Source of the DNA: Nemertoderma westbladi
Lineage: Eukaryota; Xenacoelomorpha; Nemertodermatida; Nemertodermatidae
DNA: 28,269 bases
Assembly (NCBI GenBank): GCA_032718475.1
Contig: JAUCBJ010003244.1
Location: 1 to 28,269, forward strand
Reading direction: 5' to 3'
Positions 9,636 to 18,639 of this stretch are shown piece after piece (the stretch's first letter is position 1; each line of letters begins with the position of its first letter). The position numbers and the translations under genes are program-made. Below the pieces are notes generated by a model that saw only the letters and a program-made list of their open reading frames with translations, had not been told where the DNA came from and ran no database searches.

Positions 9636-10633
9636 ATGGACCCAGTGTACAGCGAGGAGAGTCTCGGTAAGGAATCGAAACCGGAATACAGCCGACCTAA
9701 ACCAGAACACAGTGCTGTAGATGCACTTCCGAGGGTGAGGCAATCATTGCCATATGAAACAATACAGGGAACTTCAAGTCCACAGGGCCCTGGAAACAAA
9801 ACCACATCGTGGCAGGGACAGAGACAGAATAACAACTATAGTGACTACAGAGGACACAACACCCCTGGGGCAGGCATATGCAACCAAAACAATAAACCAT
9901 CTGAGTCGGACCTGGACGAAATATGTGAAATGCTATACAGCGAGCGTTATAATCCAAACTACAAGTGTCAGCTGCATAGAAATGGGATGCATAAGACCAT
10001 CGATTGCATCCAGTGGCTGTCATTGCTGAATGAAGATCGATTAGCTTATGCAGAGAGGTTTGTACTATGCCACAGATATGCAGTAGGAGGACATTGGAAG
10101 GATAGGTGTCGAGAACATCCACCAAAGTATGCTGAGACTGGAGACCAAACAATGGCAACGAGTACAACTGGAAAATTTAAGAAGCAAGAAATGGTGTTAC
10201 TGGGAGTGGTGCCAGTAAGGATGACAGGAGAGAATGGACGATCAGTAACTACACTGATGTTGATTGACAGTGTGGCAGCATTTATGTTGACGGAAAGCTG
10301 GATAACAGACAGGCTACAACTGAAAACAAGGTCGAGTAAGATTGCGGTCACCACCATATCCGACAAGGATAAAATTCTTCCAATGAGTACAGGAAGGTGT
10401 TGGATGGGGGCTGTAACTCCTGATTCCAACTATGGGGCACCATAAACCCCATACGAATTACCAAGGCCATCAACATTAATGCCAGAAGACCGACGCAGGT
10501 CGAGGTCGAGCAATATCGGCATTTGGACTCTATTGACTTGATGACACCAAACCACGACGTGCCGAAAGTATCTCTGATAGTCGGGATGGATTGCCTGACA
10601 GCCCATGAGAGGCTAGACAATATTCGGGAATGA
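9636..10633 (+). pseudogene. Zinc-knuckle and aspartic protease region of the LTR element
   Basis: The open frame 9636-10445 (269 codons) is in the same phase as the gag frame upstream. After a Ser/Pro/Gln-rich linker it carries paired Cys/His knuckles: C-x2-HRNGMHKTIDC (about residues 110-123) and LCHRYAVGGHWKDRC (about 144-158), spaced as in BEL/Pao proteins. The protease start VLLGVVPVRM leads to LIDSVAAFMLTESW, where the catalytic Asp-Ser/Thr-Gly is altered to Asp-Ser-Val, so the enzyme is probably dead. A frameshift near 10440 restores the domain end (HLDSIDL, then VSLIVGMDCL) to TGA at 10631. Protease normally matures Gag and Pol. A hydrophobic block near 10650 may belong to the same chain. 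Confidence 0.65.
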
Positions 10634-11340
10634 TAAGGAGCGAGACCCAGTGGCGATCCTAATGCCATTTGGATGGAAACTTAGTGGGCCTATTGAATCC
10701 AGCATTCCATTCCATACACCCGAAACATGCATGCTGAGTGGTGCCATTGGGGACATAGAGCAGAAAATAGCAGGACGGGAGGGGAGGCCATAGAACAGAA
10801 GTCAAAGACGGGCGATGGCGAGTTCTTATATGAGAAACGGCCAGGGGAAGGATATCAGGAGTCGGGGGCTGGTATTGATCTGGAACCACGCATGGTGGAA
10901 AGGGTGAAGGATGAGTCCAGAGAAATTCCATCTATAGAGGAGATAGGACGAGTAGCAACAGCAAGGGAGTGGGTGGAGGAGAATTCAGCGCACAGGACTT
11001 AGAGATAATGGGATGGAACACAGACATCTCTGGTGAGTATCGGTATGAGGATGGAGAAGGGTGGACAGCGAGGTATCTGGAAGAGATGCTGATCCAATCG
11101 ACACAGAGTATACCGATACCAGGGGGATCAAATAAGAAGGTAAGGTAGAAAAGGGAGAAATATAATAAGGTTAATCCAAAGGGAGAGGAACTGATGATGA
11201 AGGGTGAGGATTGACAAGGAGAACAGGGCGAAACATAAGAAGACCTACAAGAGGGCAGTGGGAAAGTTGCCTGCTGGAAGAATCACCCTTAGGTTAATCA
11301 GTTATCCAATACATTGGACTGAGGGGGGTAGGAATGAGGG
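10634..11340 (+). other. Post-protease region, no RT recognised
   Basis: A small continuation (MPFGWKLSGPIESS near 10661) resembles the segment that follows the protease in BEL/Pao polyproteins. A frame at 10727-11002 (91 codons) is Glu/Arg-rich without a domain. Where the reverse transcriptase should start, no YxDD or other RT motif was seen in any + strand frame. Confidence 0.4.
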
Positions 11341-11608
11341 TGATGCACCCTTCCCACAAAAATAAAATATAAAAATAATAAAATAAAAAAATATAATTAT
11401 GTACATCGTATGTCTGATGAATACAAACATACTAATGTACATACAAAGTATGTCTGATGAGTACACCTGTACTAATGTATATAATATTTAGGAATAGATG
11501 GACATAATTACGTATGCTCGATGAGTACAAACGTACTAAAGTACATACATACGTTCGTACGTCTGATGAGTATACCTGTACTAATGTACATAATTACATA
11601 TGCACTAA
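11341..11608. repeat. GTAC-rich tandem repeats with CTGATGA cores
   Basis: After an A-rich stretch, four imperfect copies of a unit of about 50-55 bp follow, each containing GTCTGATGAGTAC or a close variant, then GTACTAATGTACAT. A fifth copy is near 11705. Short GTAC palindromes flank the CTGATGA core. No coding potential. Confidence 0.75.
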
Positions 11609-11846
11609 CACTGGGTGAATGGGACCAATGATAGCACATAATAGGTACTATTTTTTAGGATTAGAAGGGTACATAGTACCACATTTAGGATTAGATGAGT
11701 ACACATTACGTACATCTGATGAGCACTATATGCTAATGTATATATTAAGTACTAATGGTCTCCGAGTCAATGGGACCACATATACTGATGCTGGGTCAAT
11801 GGGACCAATAATAGTACATGATACGTACTTTAGTCTAGAAACATAA
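11609..11846. repeat. Duplicated GGGACCAAT segment
   Basis: CTGGGTGAATGGGACCAAT near 11609 and CTGGGTCAATGGGACCAAT near 11792 are followed by matching AGYACATRATA sequence, so this is a segmental repeat about 180 bp apart. A 75-codon frame across it (11619-11846) looks like a by-product of the repeat. Confidence 0.6.
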
Positions 11847-12348
11847 TCAAAAGGTAATGGACAAAAATTGCGAGGTTAGAGAGAGAATTAACACGTAACA
11901 TCAAAATAAGTGTAGAACAAGGGAGAAAAGGGTAGGCCATCCCAGATTTTAACACTGATTAAGGTAGAATTAGTTGTCTCTTGTCTTACTGAGCCTTTCC
12001 AAGGCACCATCAATTTGGTGAGAGATTGGGATGGCAGAGAAACGGTAACAAAAGTAATGACTAGTGGGGATCCATGGGACACCATCGCTGGATAGAGCGA
12101 CTGGCGGGCTTCTCCACTATGTTGTAGAGAGGGTGGAATATTTAGAGGAGCACATCGAGAGTCGTCTAAGAGGAAGTTGCCATCTGCCTGCCAAGCTACT
12201 GGGAGGTAACGACTCACACTAAGGGATTACTAATATCCAGCCAAACCTGAATAGGTGATCGTTAAATAACAAAGCGCAGTTAGGACTCACTAGGAGAGCT
12301 ACCCTGAGGGGTAAGAAACGCCCCAGGGGTAGACAGGAGGGACACTTG
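11847..12348 (+). other. Unassigned LTR-element sequence
   Basis: One stretch near 11990-12090 reads TEPFQGTINLVRDWDGRET on the + strand and looks coding-like, but I recognise no family and it is bounded by stops. The opposite-strand frame 11888-12217 has no recognisable domain. Confidence 0.3.
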
Positions 12349-12477
12349 ATGAGACCACCAGCGAAGCGTTATCAAGAAATAGTAACAACTACTACGCCCA
12401 TGGAACTAACAAGAGGGATTAGTAAGGCTGTGGCGACCATTATTACCGAGATTAAGAATAAGTGGGATGGTAAATAA
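12349..12477 (+). CDS. Small basic open frame, unassigned
   Basis: A 42-codon frame from ATG at 12349 to TAA at 12475-12477. The frame is open upstream to 12259 without an ATG and reads as a basic stretch (RRATLRGKKRPRGRQ), then a helical segment (SKAVATIITEIKNKWDGK). It may be a fragment of an element protein. I recognise no family and it may be chance. Confidence 0.2.
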   Translation: MRPPAKRYQEIVTTTTPMELTRGISKAVATIITEIKNKWDGK

Positions 12478-13208
12478 CGTCCAAGCCCAGACGAGGATAG
12501 AAGAAAAGAGCTACGATGAATTGGGAAGGATGGGATGAAAGTTAAAGACTGATGCTCCGGAAGTCAACATCATCTACTGACGAGAAAGCATCAGAGTGCC
12601 TGGTAGGCAGCGCCAGAATCATAGACTAAAGTAAAAAATATTCCCGCCCTAATTGTAAATAGTATAAATAAGTGTATAAAGTAATCAATCGTAGTGTAAA
12701 ACCACCACATATATACTATAGTCAAATATAACCTTTCCCAATTAGCTACTGGGGCGGGGGACTCATTGACTGAAACAGGAGGATGAGATAATGACGGGAC
12801 TCAATTATTATATAGTATACACATATGTTGGGACCCGACAGGAGTATGGGATAGTGAGAGTAAAACGGGGTTGAGTGAAGAAGGGATGTGATGAGAGATG
12901 AAGGTTTAAGGAAGGGTGAAGTGCGCGAAATTCGGAAATGTGGGGAGCGAGCCAAGTGGAGGATGAGTCCTATGGGACTAATGAGGTGAGGAGGAGGTGT
13001 GAGGAGATTGGACGATGGTGTCCGGGTTAGAAAATTGAGTGAGGAAGAAGGGCGATCATCTAAATAGAGAAGCCAGATGATACCTTGGTACGACTTAGCT
13101 CGCAGATGTACCAAGGGAGGGTAGTGTGACCAAACCCAGTCGGCCCAATCTTGAAAACTGACCCCAAAGAAAAGATCATCTAGCGGAATGGAGCGCACTA
13201 TTAGGTTG
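12478..13208. other. 3' part of LTR-element interior, nothing recognised
   Basis: Purine-rich on the + strand in the second half. A 150-codon opposite-strand frame (12746-13198) is Ser/Pro/Leu-rich with no domain, as expected for the complement of purine-rich DNA. No integrase or RNase H motifs were seen. Confidence 0.4.
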
Positions 13209-13245
13209 ATGCTATCTTCTCACCGGGAAGATAGCATGGGGGGAG
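13209..13245 (+). promoter_or_regulatory. Hairpin plus polypurine tract before the 3' LTR
   Basis: A perfect 11-bp stem (ATGCTATCTTC at 13209-13219, GAAGATAGCAT at 13227-13237) with a 7-base loop sits directly against the purine run GGGGGGAG (13238-13245), which abuts the 3' LTR. The purine run is in the position of the plus-strand primer used in LTR-element replication. The hairpin is an unusual neighbour for it. Confidence 0.8.
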
Positions 13246-13838
13246 TGTTAGCGAATCCAATCCGCTGCACACCACCCAGTGAGAAAATGGGGAATTATGA
13301 TTTACGAATCGCAATCAAGTATGCAATATTATACCCAATATAATATTGCACACCAGGAGGGAATAAAGGAACAGGGCAATATAATGCCAGGTTGGAGATA
13401 GATACCAACATATCTCAGGGGGGAAGCTAGCACAGGGCCAGAGGAGATAGGGAGTGGCGAAGGGAAAACTAACCAATGGATGGGAAGTATACGACCAATT
13501 AACGCGTATCTATTGGTAGGTCAACCATAGGTAGGGATGCATAAGCTTTCTATGCAATATGTATATAACCGTTACTCAATGTTGATTATGTTCAGTTGGC
13601 AATTAATAACCGTGGAAGTCGGATGGTTTTGACCGTCGTCGCCAGTGCTATATACTGTTTGTGCTGTAACTATACAGATACTTTTATCAGATATTATTAA
13701 CAACGATAACCTATAAACTTTTGTTACACCGGCCTATGGCCTTTCAACCTTTTGTAGTTACTGCAACGCGTCGACGCGTACTCTACACGACATAACACAC
13801 ACTGGTCGGGATCCTGTGTCAACTCGGATCTCGTCACA
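13246..13838 (+). repeat. 3' LTR (593 bp)
   Basis: Begins TGTTAGCGAATCC and ends CTCGTCACA. It matches 5059-5650 at about 93% by hand count, with one single-base indel. The TATATAA box is conserved at 13562-13568. Confidence 0.95.
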
Positions 13839-13843
13839 CATTG
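13839..13843. repeat. Target-site duplication CATTG (right copy)
   Basis: Identical to 5054-5058. Together they show that both LTR ends are complete and that the element inserted at this site in LINE B. Confidence 0.9.
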
Positions 13844-13933
13844 CTATTGCAACAACTACTAGTAAGATATTTCAACACATTTGTCCAGATCGTTTTTGTG
13901 AGGAATTACAATCATCTGATTCACAGTTTGCCT
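13844..13933 (+). pseudogene. LINE B RT fragment (ATTTSKIF to QFAF)
   Basis: This continues the LINE B reverse transcriptase after the LTR insertion. The frame reads IAIATTTSKIFQHI and then SSDSQFAF, matching the RT region that in relatives reads like YRPIALATTTSKIFEH and DNQFGF. It is cut at TTAA 13934-13937 by the piggyBac-like element and resumes in phase at 15465. Confidence 0.75.
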
Positions 13934-13950
13934 TTAACCCTATTAAACCC

Positions 13951-13976
13951 GGGGGGGGGGTCAATATGACCCCCCC
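13951..13976. repeat. G10-TCAATATGA-C7 hairpin, left end of piggyBac-like element
   Basis: A run of 10 G (13951-13960), then TCAATATGA and 7 C (13970-13976). The arms GGTCA/TGACC extended by G and C runs form a strong stem with a three-base loop. Confidence 0.9.
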
Positions 13977-14032
13977 GTGGTTTGTTTATTATAATTCTGA
14001 AACAAAGCAGTTGGGAATCTGAAATTTTATGA

Positions 14033-14288
14033 CTTCCTAAAAATATATTGTCTTCCTAGTAGTGAAAACCGTTTTCAAAAATATTGGGTAGTTTTCGAGT
14101 TATAGCACCATTTTTTAACCCTACTTTTGGCACTTTTTTTGAGACGTTTTTTGAAAATTACTTCCTAAAAATATAATGTCTTCCTAGTAGTGAAAACCGT
14201 TTTCAAAAATATTGGGTAGTTTTCACGTTATAGCACCATTTTTTAACCCTACTTTTGGCACTTTTTTTGAGACGTTTTTTGAAAATTA
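14033..14288. repeat. Tandem duplication, 128-bp unit
   Basis: Two nearly identical 128-bp copies (14033-14160 and 14161-14288), each starting CTTCCTAAAAATATA and ending TGAGACGTTTTTTGAAAAT. Confidence 0.95.
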
Positions 14289-14329
14289 CATTTCATTAAA
14301 TATGAATTGTAACATCTCTATTTTTGATT

Positions 14330-14945
14330 TACACCGGTTTTTTGGTGTTAGCAATTGGATGGAATTCATATAAATTGATTTAGAAATTTCAAACTTGTTT
14401 TTTTCGGCGGGTGCCAAATTTTGGTGCCAGCACCAAATTTTGAAATATTTCAATTTTGAAAATTGATTGTTTGAAACTTGTTTTTTATGCAATTGGGTTT
14501 TTTTGGGGTTCTCTCTTCGATGAAATATATACGATTGCACCAAGCGTATCAAACTTGTATTTTTCGGTGCTGAGTGCAATTTTTGGTGTTAGCACGAAAT
14601 TTTGAAAATCCATTCAATAGATAAAATTGCTTGTGACATTTTATTTCTTGCGTTTTAGAGGTTTATGGCTGTTCTGAATTCAATGGAATATATATTTAAC
14701 GAACTAGACTTCTCAAACTTGTATTTTTCGGAAGTGGGTGCAAAATGTGGTACTAGCACCAAATTTTGAAAATCATCAAATATATCAATTGATTGTGTCA
14801 CCTTGTTTCTTGCGTTATATGGGTTTATTGAGGGTCCTGAATCCGATGGAATCAATAAAAACAGCACTGGACATCGCAAACTTGTACGTTTTGGTGATGG
14901 GTACGAAATTTGGTGCTAGCACCAAAATTTGCCAAATTACGCCGG
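14330..14945. repeat. About four tandem units of roughly 165 bp
   Basis: Near-palindromic GGTGCTAGCACCAAATTTTG and variants recur near 14420, 14585, 14750 and 14910. Each is preceded by a CAAACTTGTATTTTTCGG-like segment and followed by a TTGATTG / CTTGTTTCTTGCG segment. The copies are diverged. Confidence 0.8.
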
Positions 14946-15383
14946 AAAATACAAGTATTAATGATCTGGCATATTAGAAATGTATTCCATTATAATCAGC
15001 GTCATAGAAAACTTATAAATGTGAATTTATAGCATCGTATAAGTGAATTAAAAATTTTGCGTTCTTACTGAAAAGTGCTGGTTACTTGTTTTTTCATTTT
15101 TTTTCCTACGAAGAGAGGACTAAACAGCCATTTATAGTAATCATATCATTTTTAAATATTTTCCAATGTATTTTGCGCCCCAGAAAACCTGTATTGAAAA
15201 ACAATTAGCCGAAAAATGTAACTTTCAAATTTTGTGAAAATTGTGCACTACTTGTAATTTTGGTGCTGCAATATCACCCCAGTACATTTTTTCGAAAATT
15301 TTTTTTTCGGTCGGATCCAGACTATTGATACCTACGTACAAACGAAAAATTTGACGTTTTCGTAAAAATTTGTAGATTTTAGA

Positions 15384-15420
15384 GGGGGGGGGGGGGGGGG
15401 GGGTCAATATGACCCCCTCC
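15384..15420. repeat. G20-TCAATATGA-C5 hairpin, right end of piggyBac-like element
   Basis: A run of 20 G (15384-15403), then TCAATATGA, five C and TCCCGG. It mirrors the hairpin at 13951-13976 near the other end. Confidence 0.9.
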
Positions 15421-15464
15421 CGGTATTTGTACAACATTTTATAGCCCGGTACTAATAGGGTTAA

Positions 15465-15630
15465 GAGTGAACGTGGCACTGAACTTTGTATTTTTACCTT
15501 GAAAGAAATTATTCAACATTATTTAGAAAACGACTCAGCAGTTTACGTGTGCGTTATTAACTCATCTAAAGCTTTTGCTTTTGGTTACATTACAATTTAT
15601 TTAAAAAAAAAACTCAAAGATGCAAAACAC
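15465..15630 (+). pseudogene. LINE B RT fragment, motif A, catalytic residues lost
   Basis: In phase with 13844-13933 after removal of the piggyBac-like element, this reads KSERGTELCIFTLKEIIQHY, then VYVCVINSSKAFAFGY. The last block corresponds to RT motif A, usually LDASKAFDRV; both Asp positions are replaced (Asn and Ala), so this copy could not have been active. The sequence fades after KKKLKDAK near 15620 and is followed by a short minisatellite. The rest of the RT is absent. Confidence 0.72.
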
Positions 15631-15637
15631 AATATTA

Positions 15638-15732
15638 ATGGGACCGAATTGTCCGGGACCAAATTGTCCGAGACCTAATTGTCCGGGACCAAATTGTCCG
15701 GACCGAATTGTCCGCGACCGAATTGCCCTGCT
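15638..15732. repeat. Six units of a 15-bp GGGACCAAATTGTCC repeat
   Basis: Tandem imperfect units of 13-16 bp, each carrying GGAC and GTCC arms around an AATT-containing centre, so each unit is a small inverted repeat. They begin where LINE B ends. Confidence 0.88.
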
Positions 15733-16329
15733 TCCATTTTAATGCGAGATCTGTCCTATATTGTTTGAATAATAAAAGTACAGTAGTACCGCGTAGCAAG
15801 ACCTGTAGTATTCACCTCTATAATTCACCTCGAGACCTCTAGTATTCACTGCGTTGGTGTTGTTAATTTCCAGTTAGGTTTTAGTATTATAAGGCTTCAT
15901 ACGGCGCAGTCGCGAAGTTGGGAGACATTCACACTTAAAATTAATAATTTGTCCACTAAATGTTTCCTTCACTAATAATAATTTATTCTATCATTTATAA
16001 TAATTATTCTCCACTATTAATATTTGGATTTCCACTAAATATAATTATATTTCAACTATTTTTAATTTTGTATCCACCACCAAAATATAGATAAATTGGT
16101 CGATATAATACCGTACCTTCTATACTATAGACCAAATATTGAAGGTACAGTGGAGCAAATATGCTAATTAGACGGTTTAGTAATTGTTTGGATTCCGTAA
16201 AAATAGTCCAATTCAATGTTTATGTTCTAATATATACTGTTGCTCACTCTGATCCGACATTTATTCTCTACAAACAACTAATTATAAAACGATTCGTGTG
16301 GCGATAAACATCAGTTAACAAAGCAAAAG
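15733..16329. other. AT-rich non-coding sequence
   Basis: No gene or recognisable repeat. Repeated short phrases such as AGTATTCACC and TTTCCACTAAAT occur but do not form a clear array. Confidence 0.5.
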
Positions 16330-16497
16330 CAGAAGCAAACAGTCGGCCGAAGCCGGAAGGGTAGGGGTGAGCGCTACTCCTATCCCAAGATTTGCTCCCA
16401 GATATTGTGGATGAAAGGCTGAGTGGACCCTTGCGGGGCTGATCCTACAACCAATAGATTGCAGGCCTGGCGCTCAACCAACTGAGCTACCCCGCCT
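16330..16497 (-). mobile_element. tRNA-derived SINE
   Basis: On the - strand, box A TAGCTCAGTTGG (16478-16489) is a perfect polymerase III internal promoter, and a weaker box B, GGTTGTAGGATC, lies at 16441-16452. The tRNA-like head GCGGGGTAGCTCAGTTGG is followed by a body of about 110 bp down to roughly 16330. The anticodon arm is not convincing, so a tRNA gene is unlikely. Confidence 0.68.
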
Positions 16498-17422
16498 TTA
16501 GTTATATTATTATTAGTTAGACTCTAATTTAATATTCGTTTCAGTGAGAGAGGAAATCAACAGTGCATGCAAAATCTGTTAATTTATATATATTTTTTAC
16601 ATAAGGTATTTTAATTATATGGTGACATAGTATATAGTATATAGTATATATATGGCTTTTTAGATGAATTCAATAAATAAATATAATGATATCCTTTTAA
16701 ATCACTTTCCACTAAATTTATACACTTGTCACTAAGAATTAAGTGTTTAAATATTTCTAAGTAGGCTTACAGTTGCACCGAATACTGAGCACAAATTAAT
16801 CTAAAATCATTAATAAACATAAATCCATATTCCAACATAAAAATATGAATAAGGACATACAATTATAGAGATATCTCAGTCAAAGAGGCCGCAGGGGGAT
16901 GCACCAGCTGTAGCCATGATAATGGTTGCAGCATTGCCAGCGAGAATGGCGAAGTTTAGTAAGATCTATATACTTTATTACCCTAATTCAGACCTTAAAT
17001 ATACGCCCCAAGTGCCATTATTGACCAACCTAGGATTACGAGACGGAGCTGGTCAGCGCTTACATCTACATACATAGTGCAATATATTTAGGAACTATTT
17101 ATAAACAATAAACTATTATGCTAAAATTTGTTTTCTGATTCAGTATTTGCGATATTCAGTGATTATTACAGTTCAATTCCAATATGAAGTAGAGATCACA
17201 TATGATTGACTAGTAATTACACCAGCCTAATTCATTCTTTTGGGTTCCTTTAATTTTTTTTCCTTTTGGAAGATCCCATGGCAATATATTTGAAGTTCTA
17301 ATATTTTTTTAATTTATGTTTAAAGTCACAAAAGATGAATTTTACTCAATTTTAATGGGGTGGCTACCACCCTAACCCGAACACCACCCTCATAAATTCG
17401 AAATTTGCTGTGAAGCTTCTCC
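16498..17422. other. 3' flank of the dehydrogenase gene, non-coding
   Basis: AT-rich sequence downstream of the - strand gene. Possible polyadenylation signals on the - strand are ATTAAA (complement of 17249-17254) and AATAAA (complement of 16974-16979). No other gene found; TATATAGTATATA repeats lie near 16630-16650. Confidence 0.5.
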
Positions 17423-18075
17423 TCAGTGAATTGGAAGGATTTCCGGTTTGGAATAATCCTCCTTATCTCCTAACTTTCGAGTAACCATGGGAACCATATC
17501 GACCACCAACCCATCTGTATTTCCTGCGGTAAATACTGATTTACCCGATGGTAAATGTTCATCCAATGTGACTTTATAAAACGTATCTGCAACTTTCTCT
17601 GGGGTAAGAACGAGACCATTTTCATAATGAAAATTTAATTTAGATTTTTGGACATCAATTTCTTTACCAATGTCAACAACAGCGACGGTGTTAATTTGCT
17701 CTACGGCAATATCTAATACCATCGGTGTCTCAACAAATCCCGGACAAACTGCATTGATTCGAATTCCATGATCAGAAAATTCTTGAAACATAACAACAGA
17801 TTTCGTGAAACCGTATATTGCTGATTTCGATGCTGCATATGCCGCTTTAGCCATGGCCTGTGGGGCAAAGGCCATTGCTGAAGACGTGTTAATAATGACG
17901 CCACCTTCGCCACCTTTTGTGCGGCTCATTAACAATATACCAATGTACGTTCCATTAATGACACCAAGAACATTAATGTTTACAAGCGTTTTGAAATTTT
18001 GTTCATCGACAATACCAGCATTGTTGTAGACTACATTCAGCCCATTGAGTTCCTGTTTGGCTCTCTTGAACGACT
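17423..18075 (-). CDS. HPGD: 15-hydroxyprostaglandin dehydrogenase-like SDR, exon 2 (residues 73-289)
   Basis: This is the second and last exon of a short-chain dehydrogenase/reductase that in the family oxidises the 15-hydroxyl of prostaglandins and related lipids with NAD+ in the cytosol. It starts at 18075 after a CAG acceptor preceded by a pyrimidine run, with TACTAAT about 46 bases upstream as a branch-point candidate. Phase 1 matches exon 1. Visible features by whole-protein residue: NNAG at 90-93, Asn107, the GGEGG loop at 127-131, catalytic Ser138, YAASK with Tyr152 and Lys156, and CPGFVETPMV. The family usually has about 266 residues; this one has 289, with the extra length after the CPGFVET block. 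TGA at 17423-17425. The substrate is inferred; invertebrates often carry several paralogues. Confidence 0.88.
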
Positions 18076-18639
18076 CTGAAAGAGAAAATTGCATTTTGGT
18101 AAACACAGAGTGCAGGGGTAATTAGTACTGTACTTGTAGTATGTCTGCACTAGTCAACCAGTTGGCTGGTTGAAACGTTTAAATATTTTGAGATAAACTG
18201 GTAGGCGTTGCCAGAGTTGATAGAATAAGACAATTACATACACATACACATTTATAATTATAATTAGATCTCGGTCTCGGATAATCGGGATCTCGCCTGG
18301 CAGTAAAATACCTGCTTCTCCATAATTGTTGCAATTAATGCAACTAATGTTTAGGGCTGCCCTTCGTAGTCTAGCATAACAACCATAAATTCATTGTTCA
18401 GTGATTTCGGCAGTGAGTAAGTCTCACCCGCATATAAAAGTACTTTTTCCACTCTTGGCTCAAAAGAACTTTGTCTTCAGTTGACAGTAACGGGAGAGCT
18501 CTGATTTCCATATGGCATCCATTTTGGATAAATCTACCCAACCCATATGCCTTTGCTTTCCTAACTTCTAGGTTTTTTCTGCTGCTCTGTAGTGTAACCA
18601 TGACCAAAGATACGGGAAGTCAACTTTCCTTTGCAGATA

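Larger units (their letters stand above)
5059..13838 (+). mobile_element. LTR retrotransposon, BEL/Pao-like, lacking recognisable RT and integrase
   Basis: A full-structure 8.8-kb LTR element has LTRs of 592 and 593 bp starting TG and ending CA, a 5-bp duplication CATTG and a purine tract before the 3' LTR. By hand count the LTRs differ at about 44 positions, roughly 7%, so the insertion is old. The order inside is a coiled-coil-rich gag N-terminus, poly-G tracts and repeats, a gag domain resembling DUF1759, a zinc-knuckle and aspartic-protease region, then about 2.5 kb of repeats and unassigned sequence. The 5-bp duplication and the DUF1759-like gag and protease layout suggest BEL/Pao. No RT, RNase H or integrase motif was found, so it looks non-autonomous. 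Confidence 0.85.
13938..15460. mobile_element. Non-autonomous piggyBac-like element, TTAA-flanked
   Basis: A 1,523-bp element lies between TTAA at 13934-13937 and TTAA at 15461-15464. The ends are CCCTATTA and TAATAGGG, a terminal inverted repeat starting CCC, as in piggyBac elements. Just inside each end is a G-run, TCAATATGA and a C-run, which can fold as a GC stem. Excising the element with one TTAA rejoins the LINE B RT frame exactly, so the boundaries are secure. It has no transposase; short frames inside match nothing. Internal tandem repeats fill most of it. Confidence 0.85.
2870..15630 (+). mobile_element. LINE B: decayed CR1/L2-like LINE split by three insertions
   Basis: Four fragments read in the normal order of one LINE: endonuclease (2870-3444), endonuclease end plus linker and RT start (4153-5053), RT (13844-13933) and RT (15465-15630). 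Between them lie a TTAA-flanked MITE, an LTR retrotransposon with a CATTG duplication, and a piggyBac-like TTAA element. Removing the last one plus one TTAA joins the RT frame exactly, ending QFAF and resuming KSERG. The coding sequence is full of stops and frameshifts, so this is the oldest layer. The clade is assigned by eye from the endonuclease SWLDH and SDHxPV motifs and the ATTTSKIF motif. Confidence 0.75.

Noticed and set aside
11395-11610. Active hammerhead ribozymes in the GTAC repeats
   Set aside because: The CTGATGA half is present, but the required GAAA half is absent from all units and the stem between them pairs in only some copies. Kept only as a repeat to check.
12746-13198. 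150-codon opposite-strand gene in the LTR element
   Set aside because: Ser/Pro/Leu-rich composition is what the complement of purine-rich DNA yields; no domain and no partner motifs.
16875-17075. Short open frames on both strands near 16900 (for example, VAALPARMAKF on +, AGNAATIIMATAGASP on -)
   Set aside because: Too short, no family recognised and no splice context to connect them to a gene.
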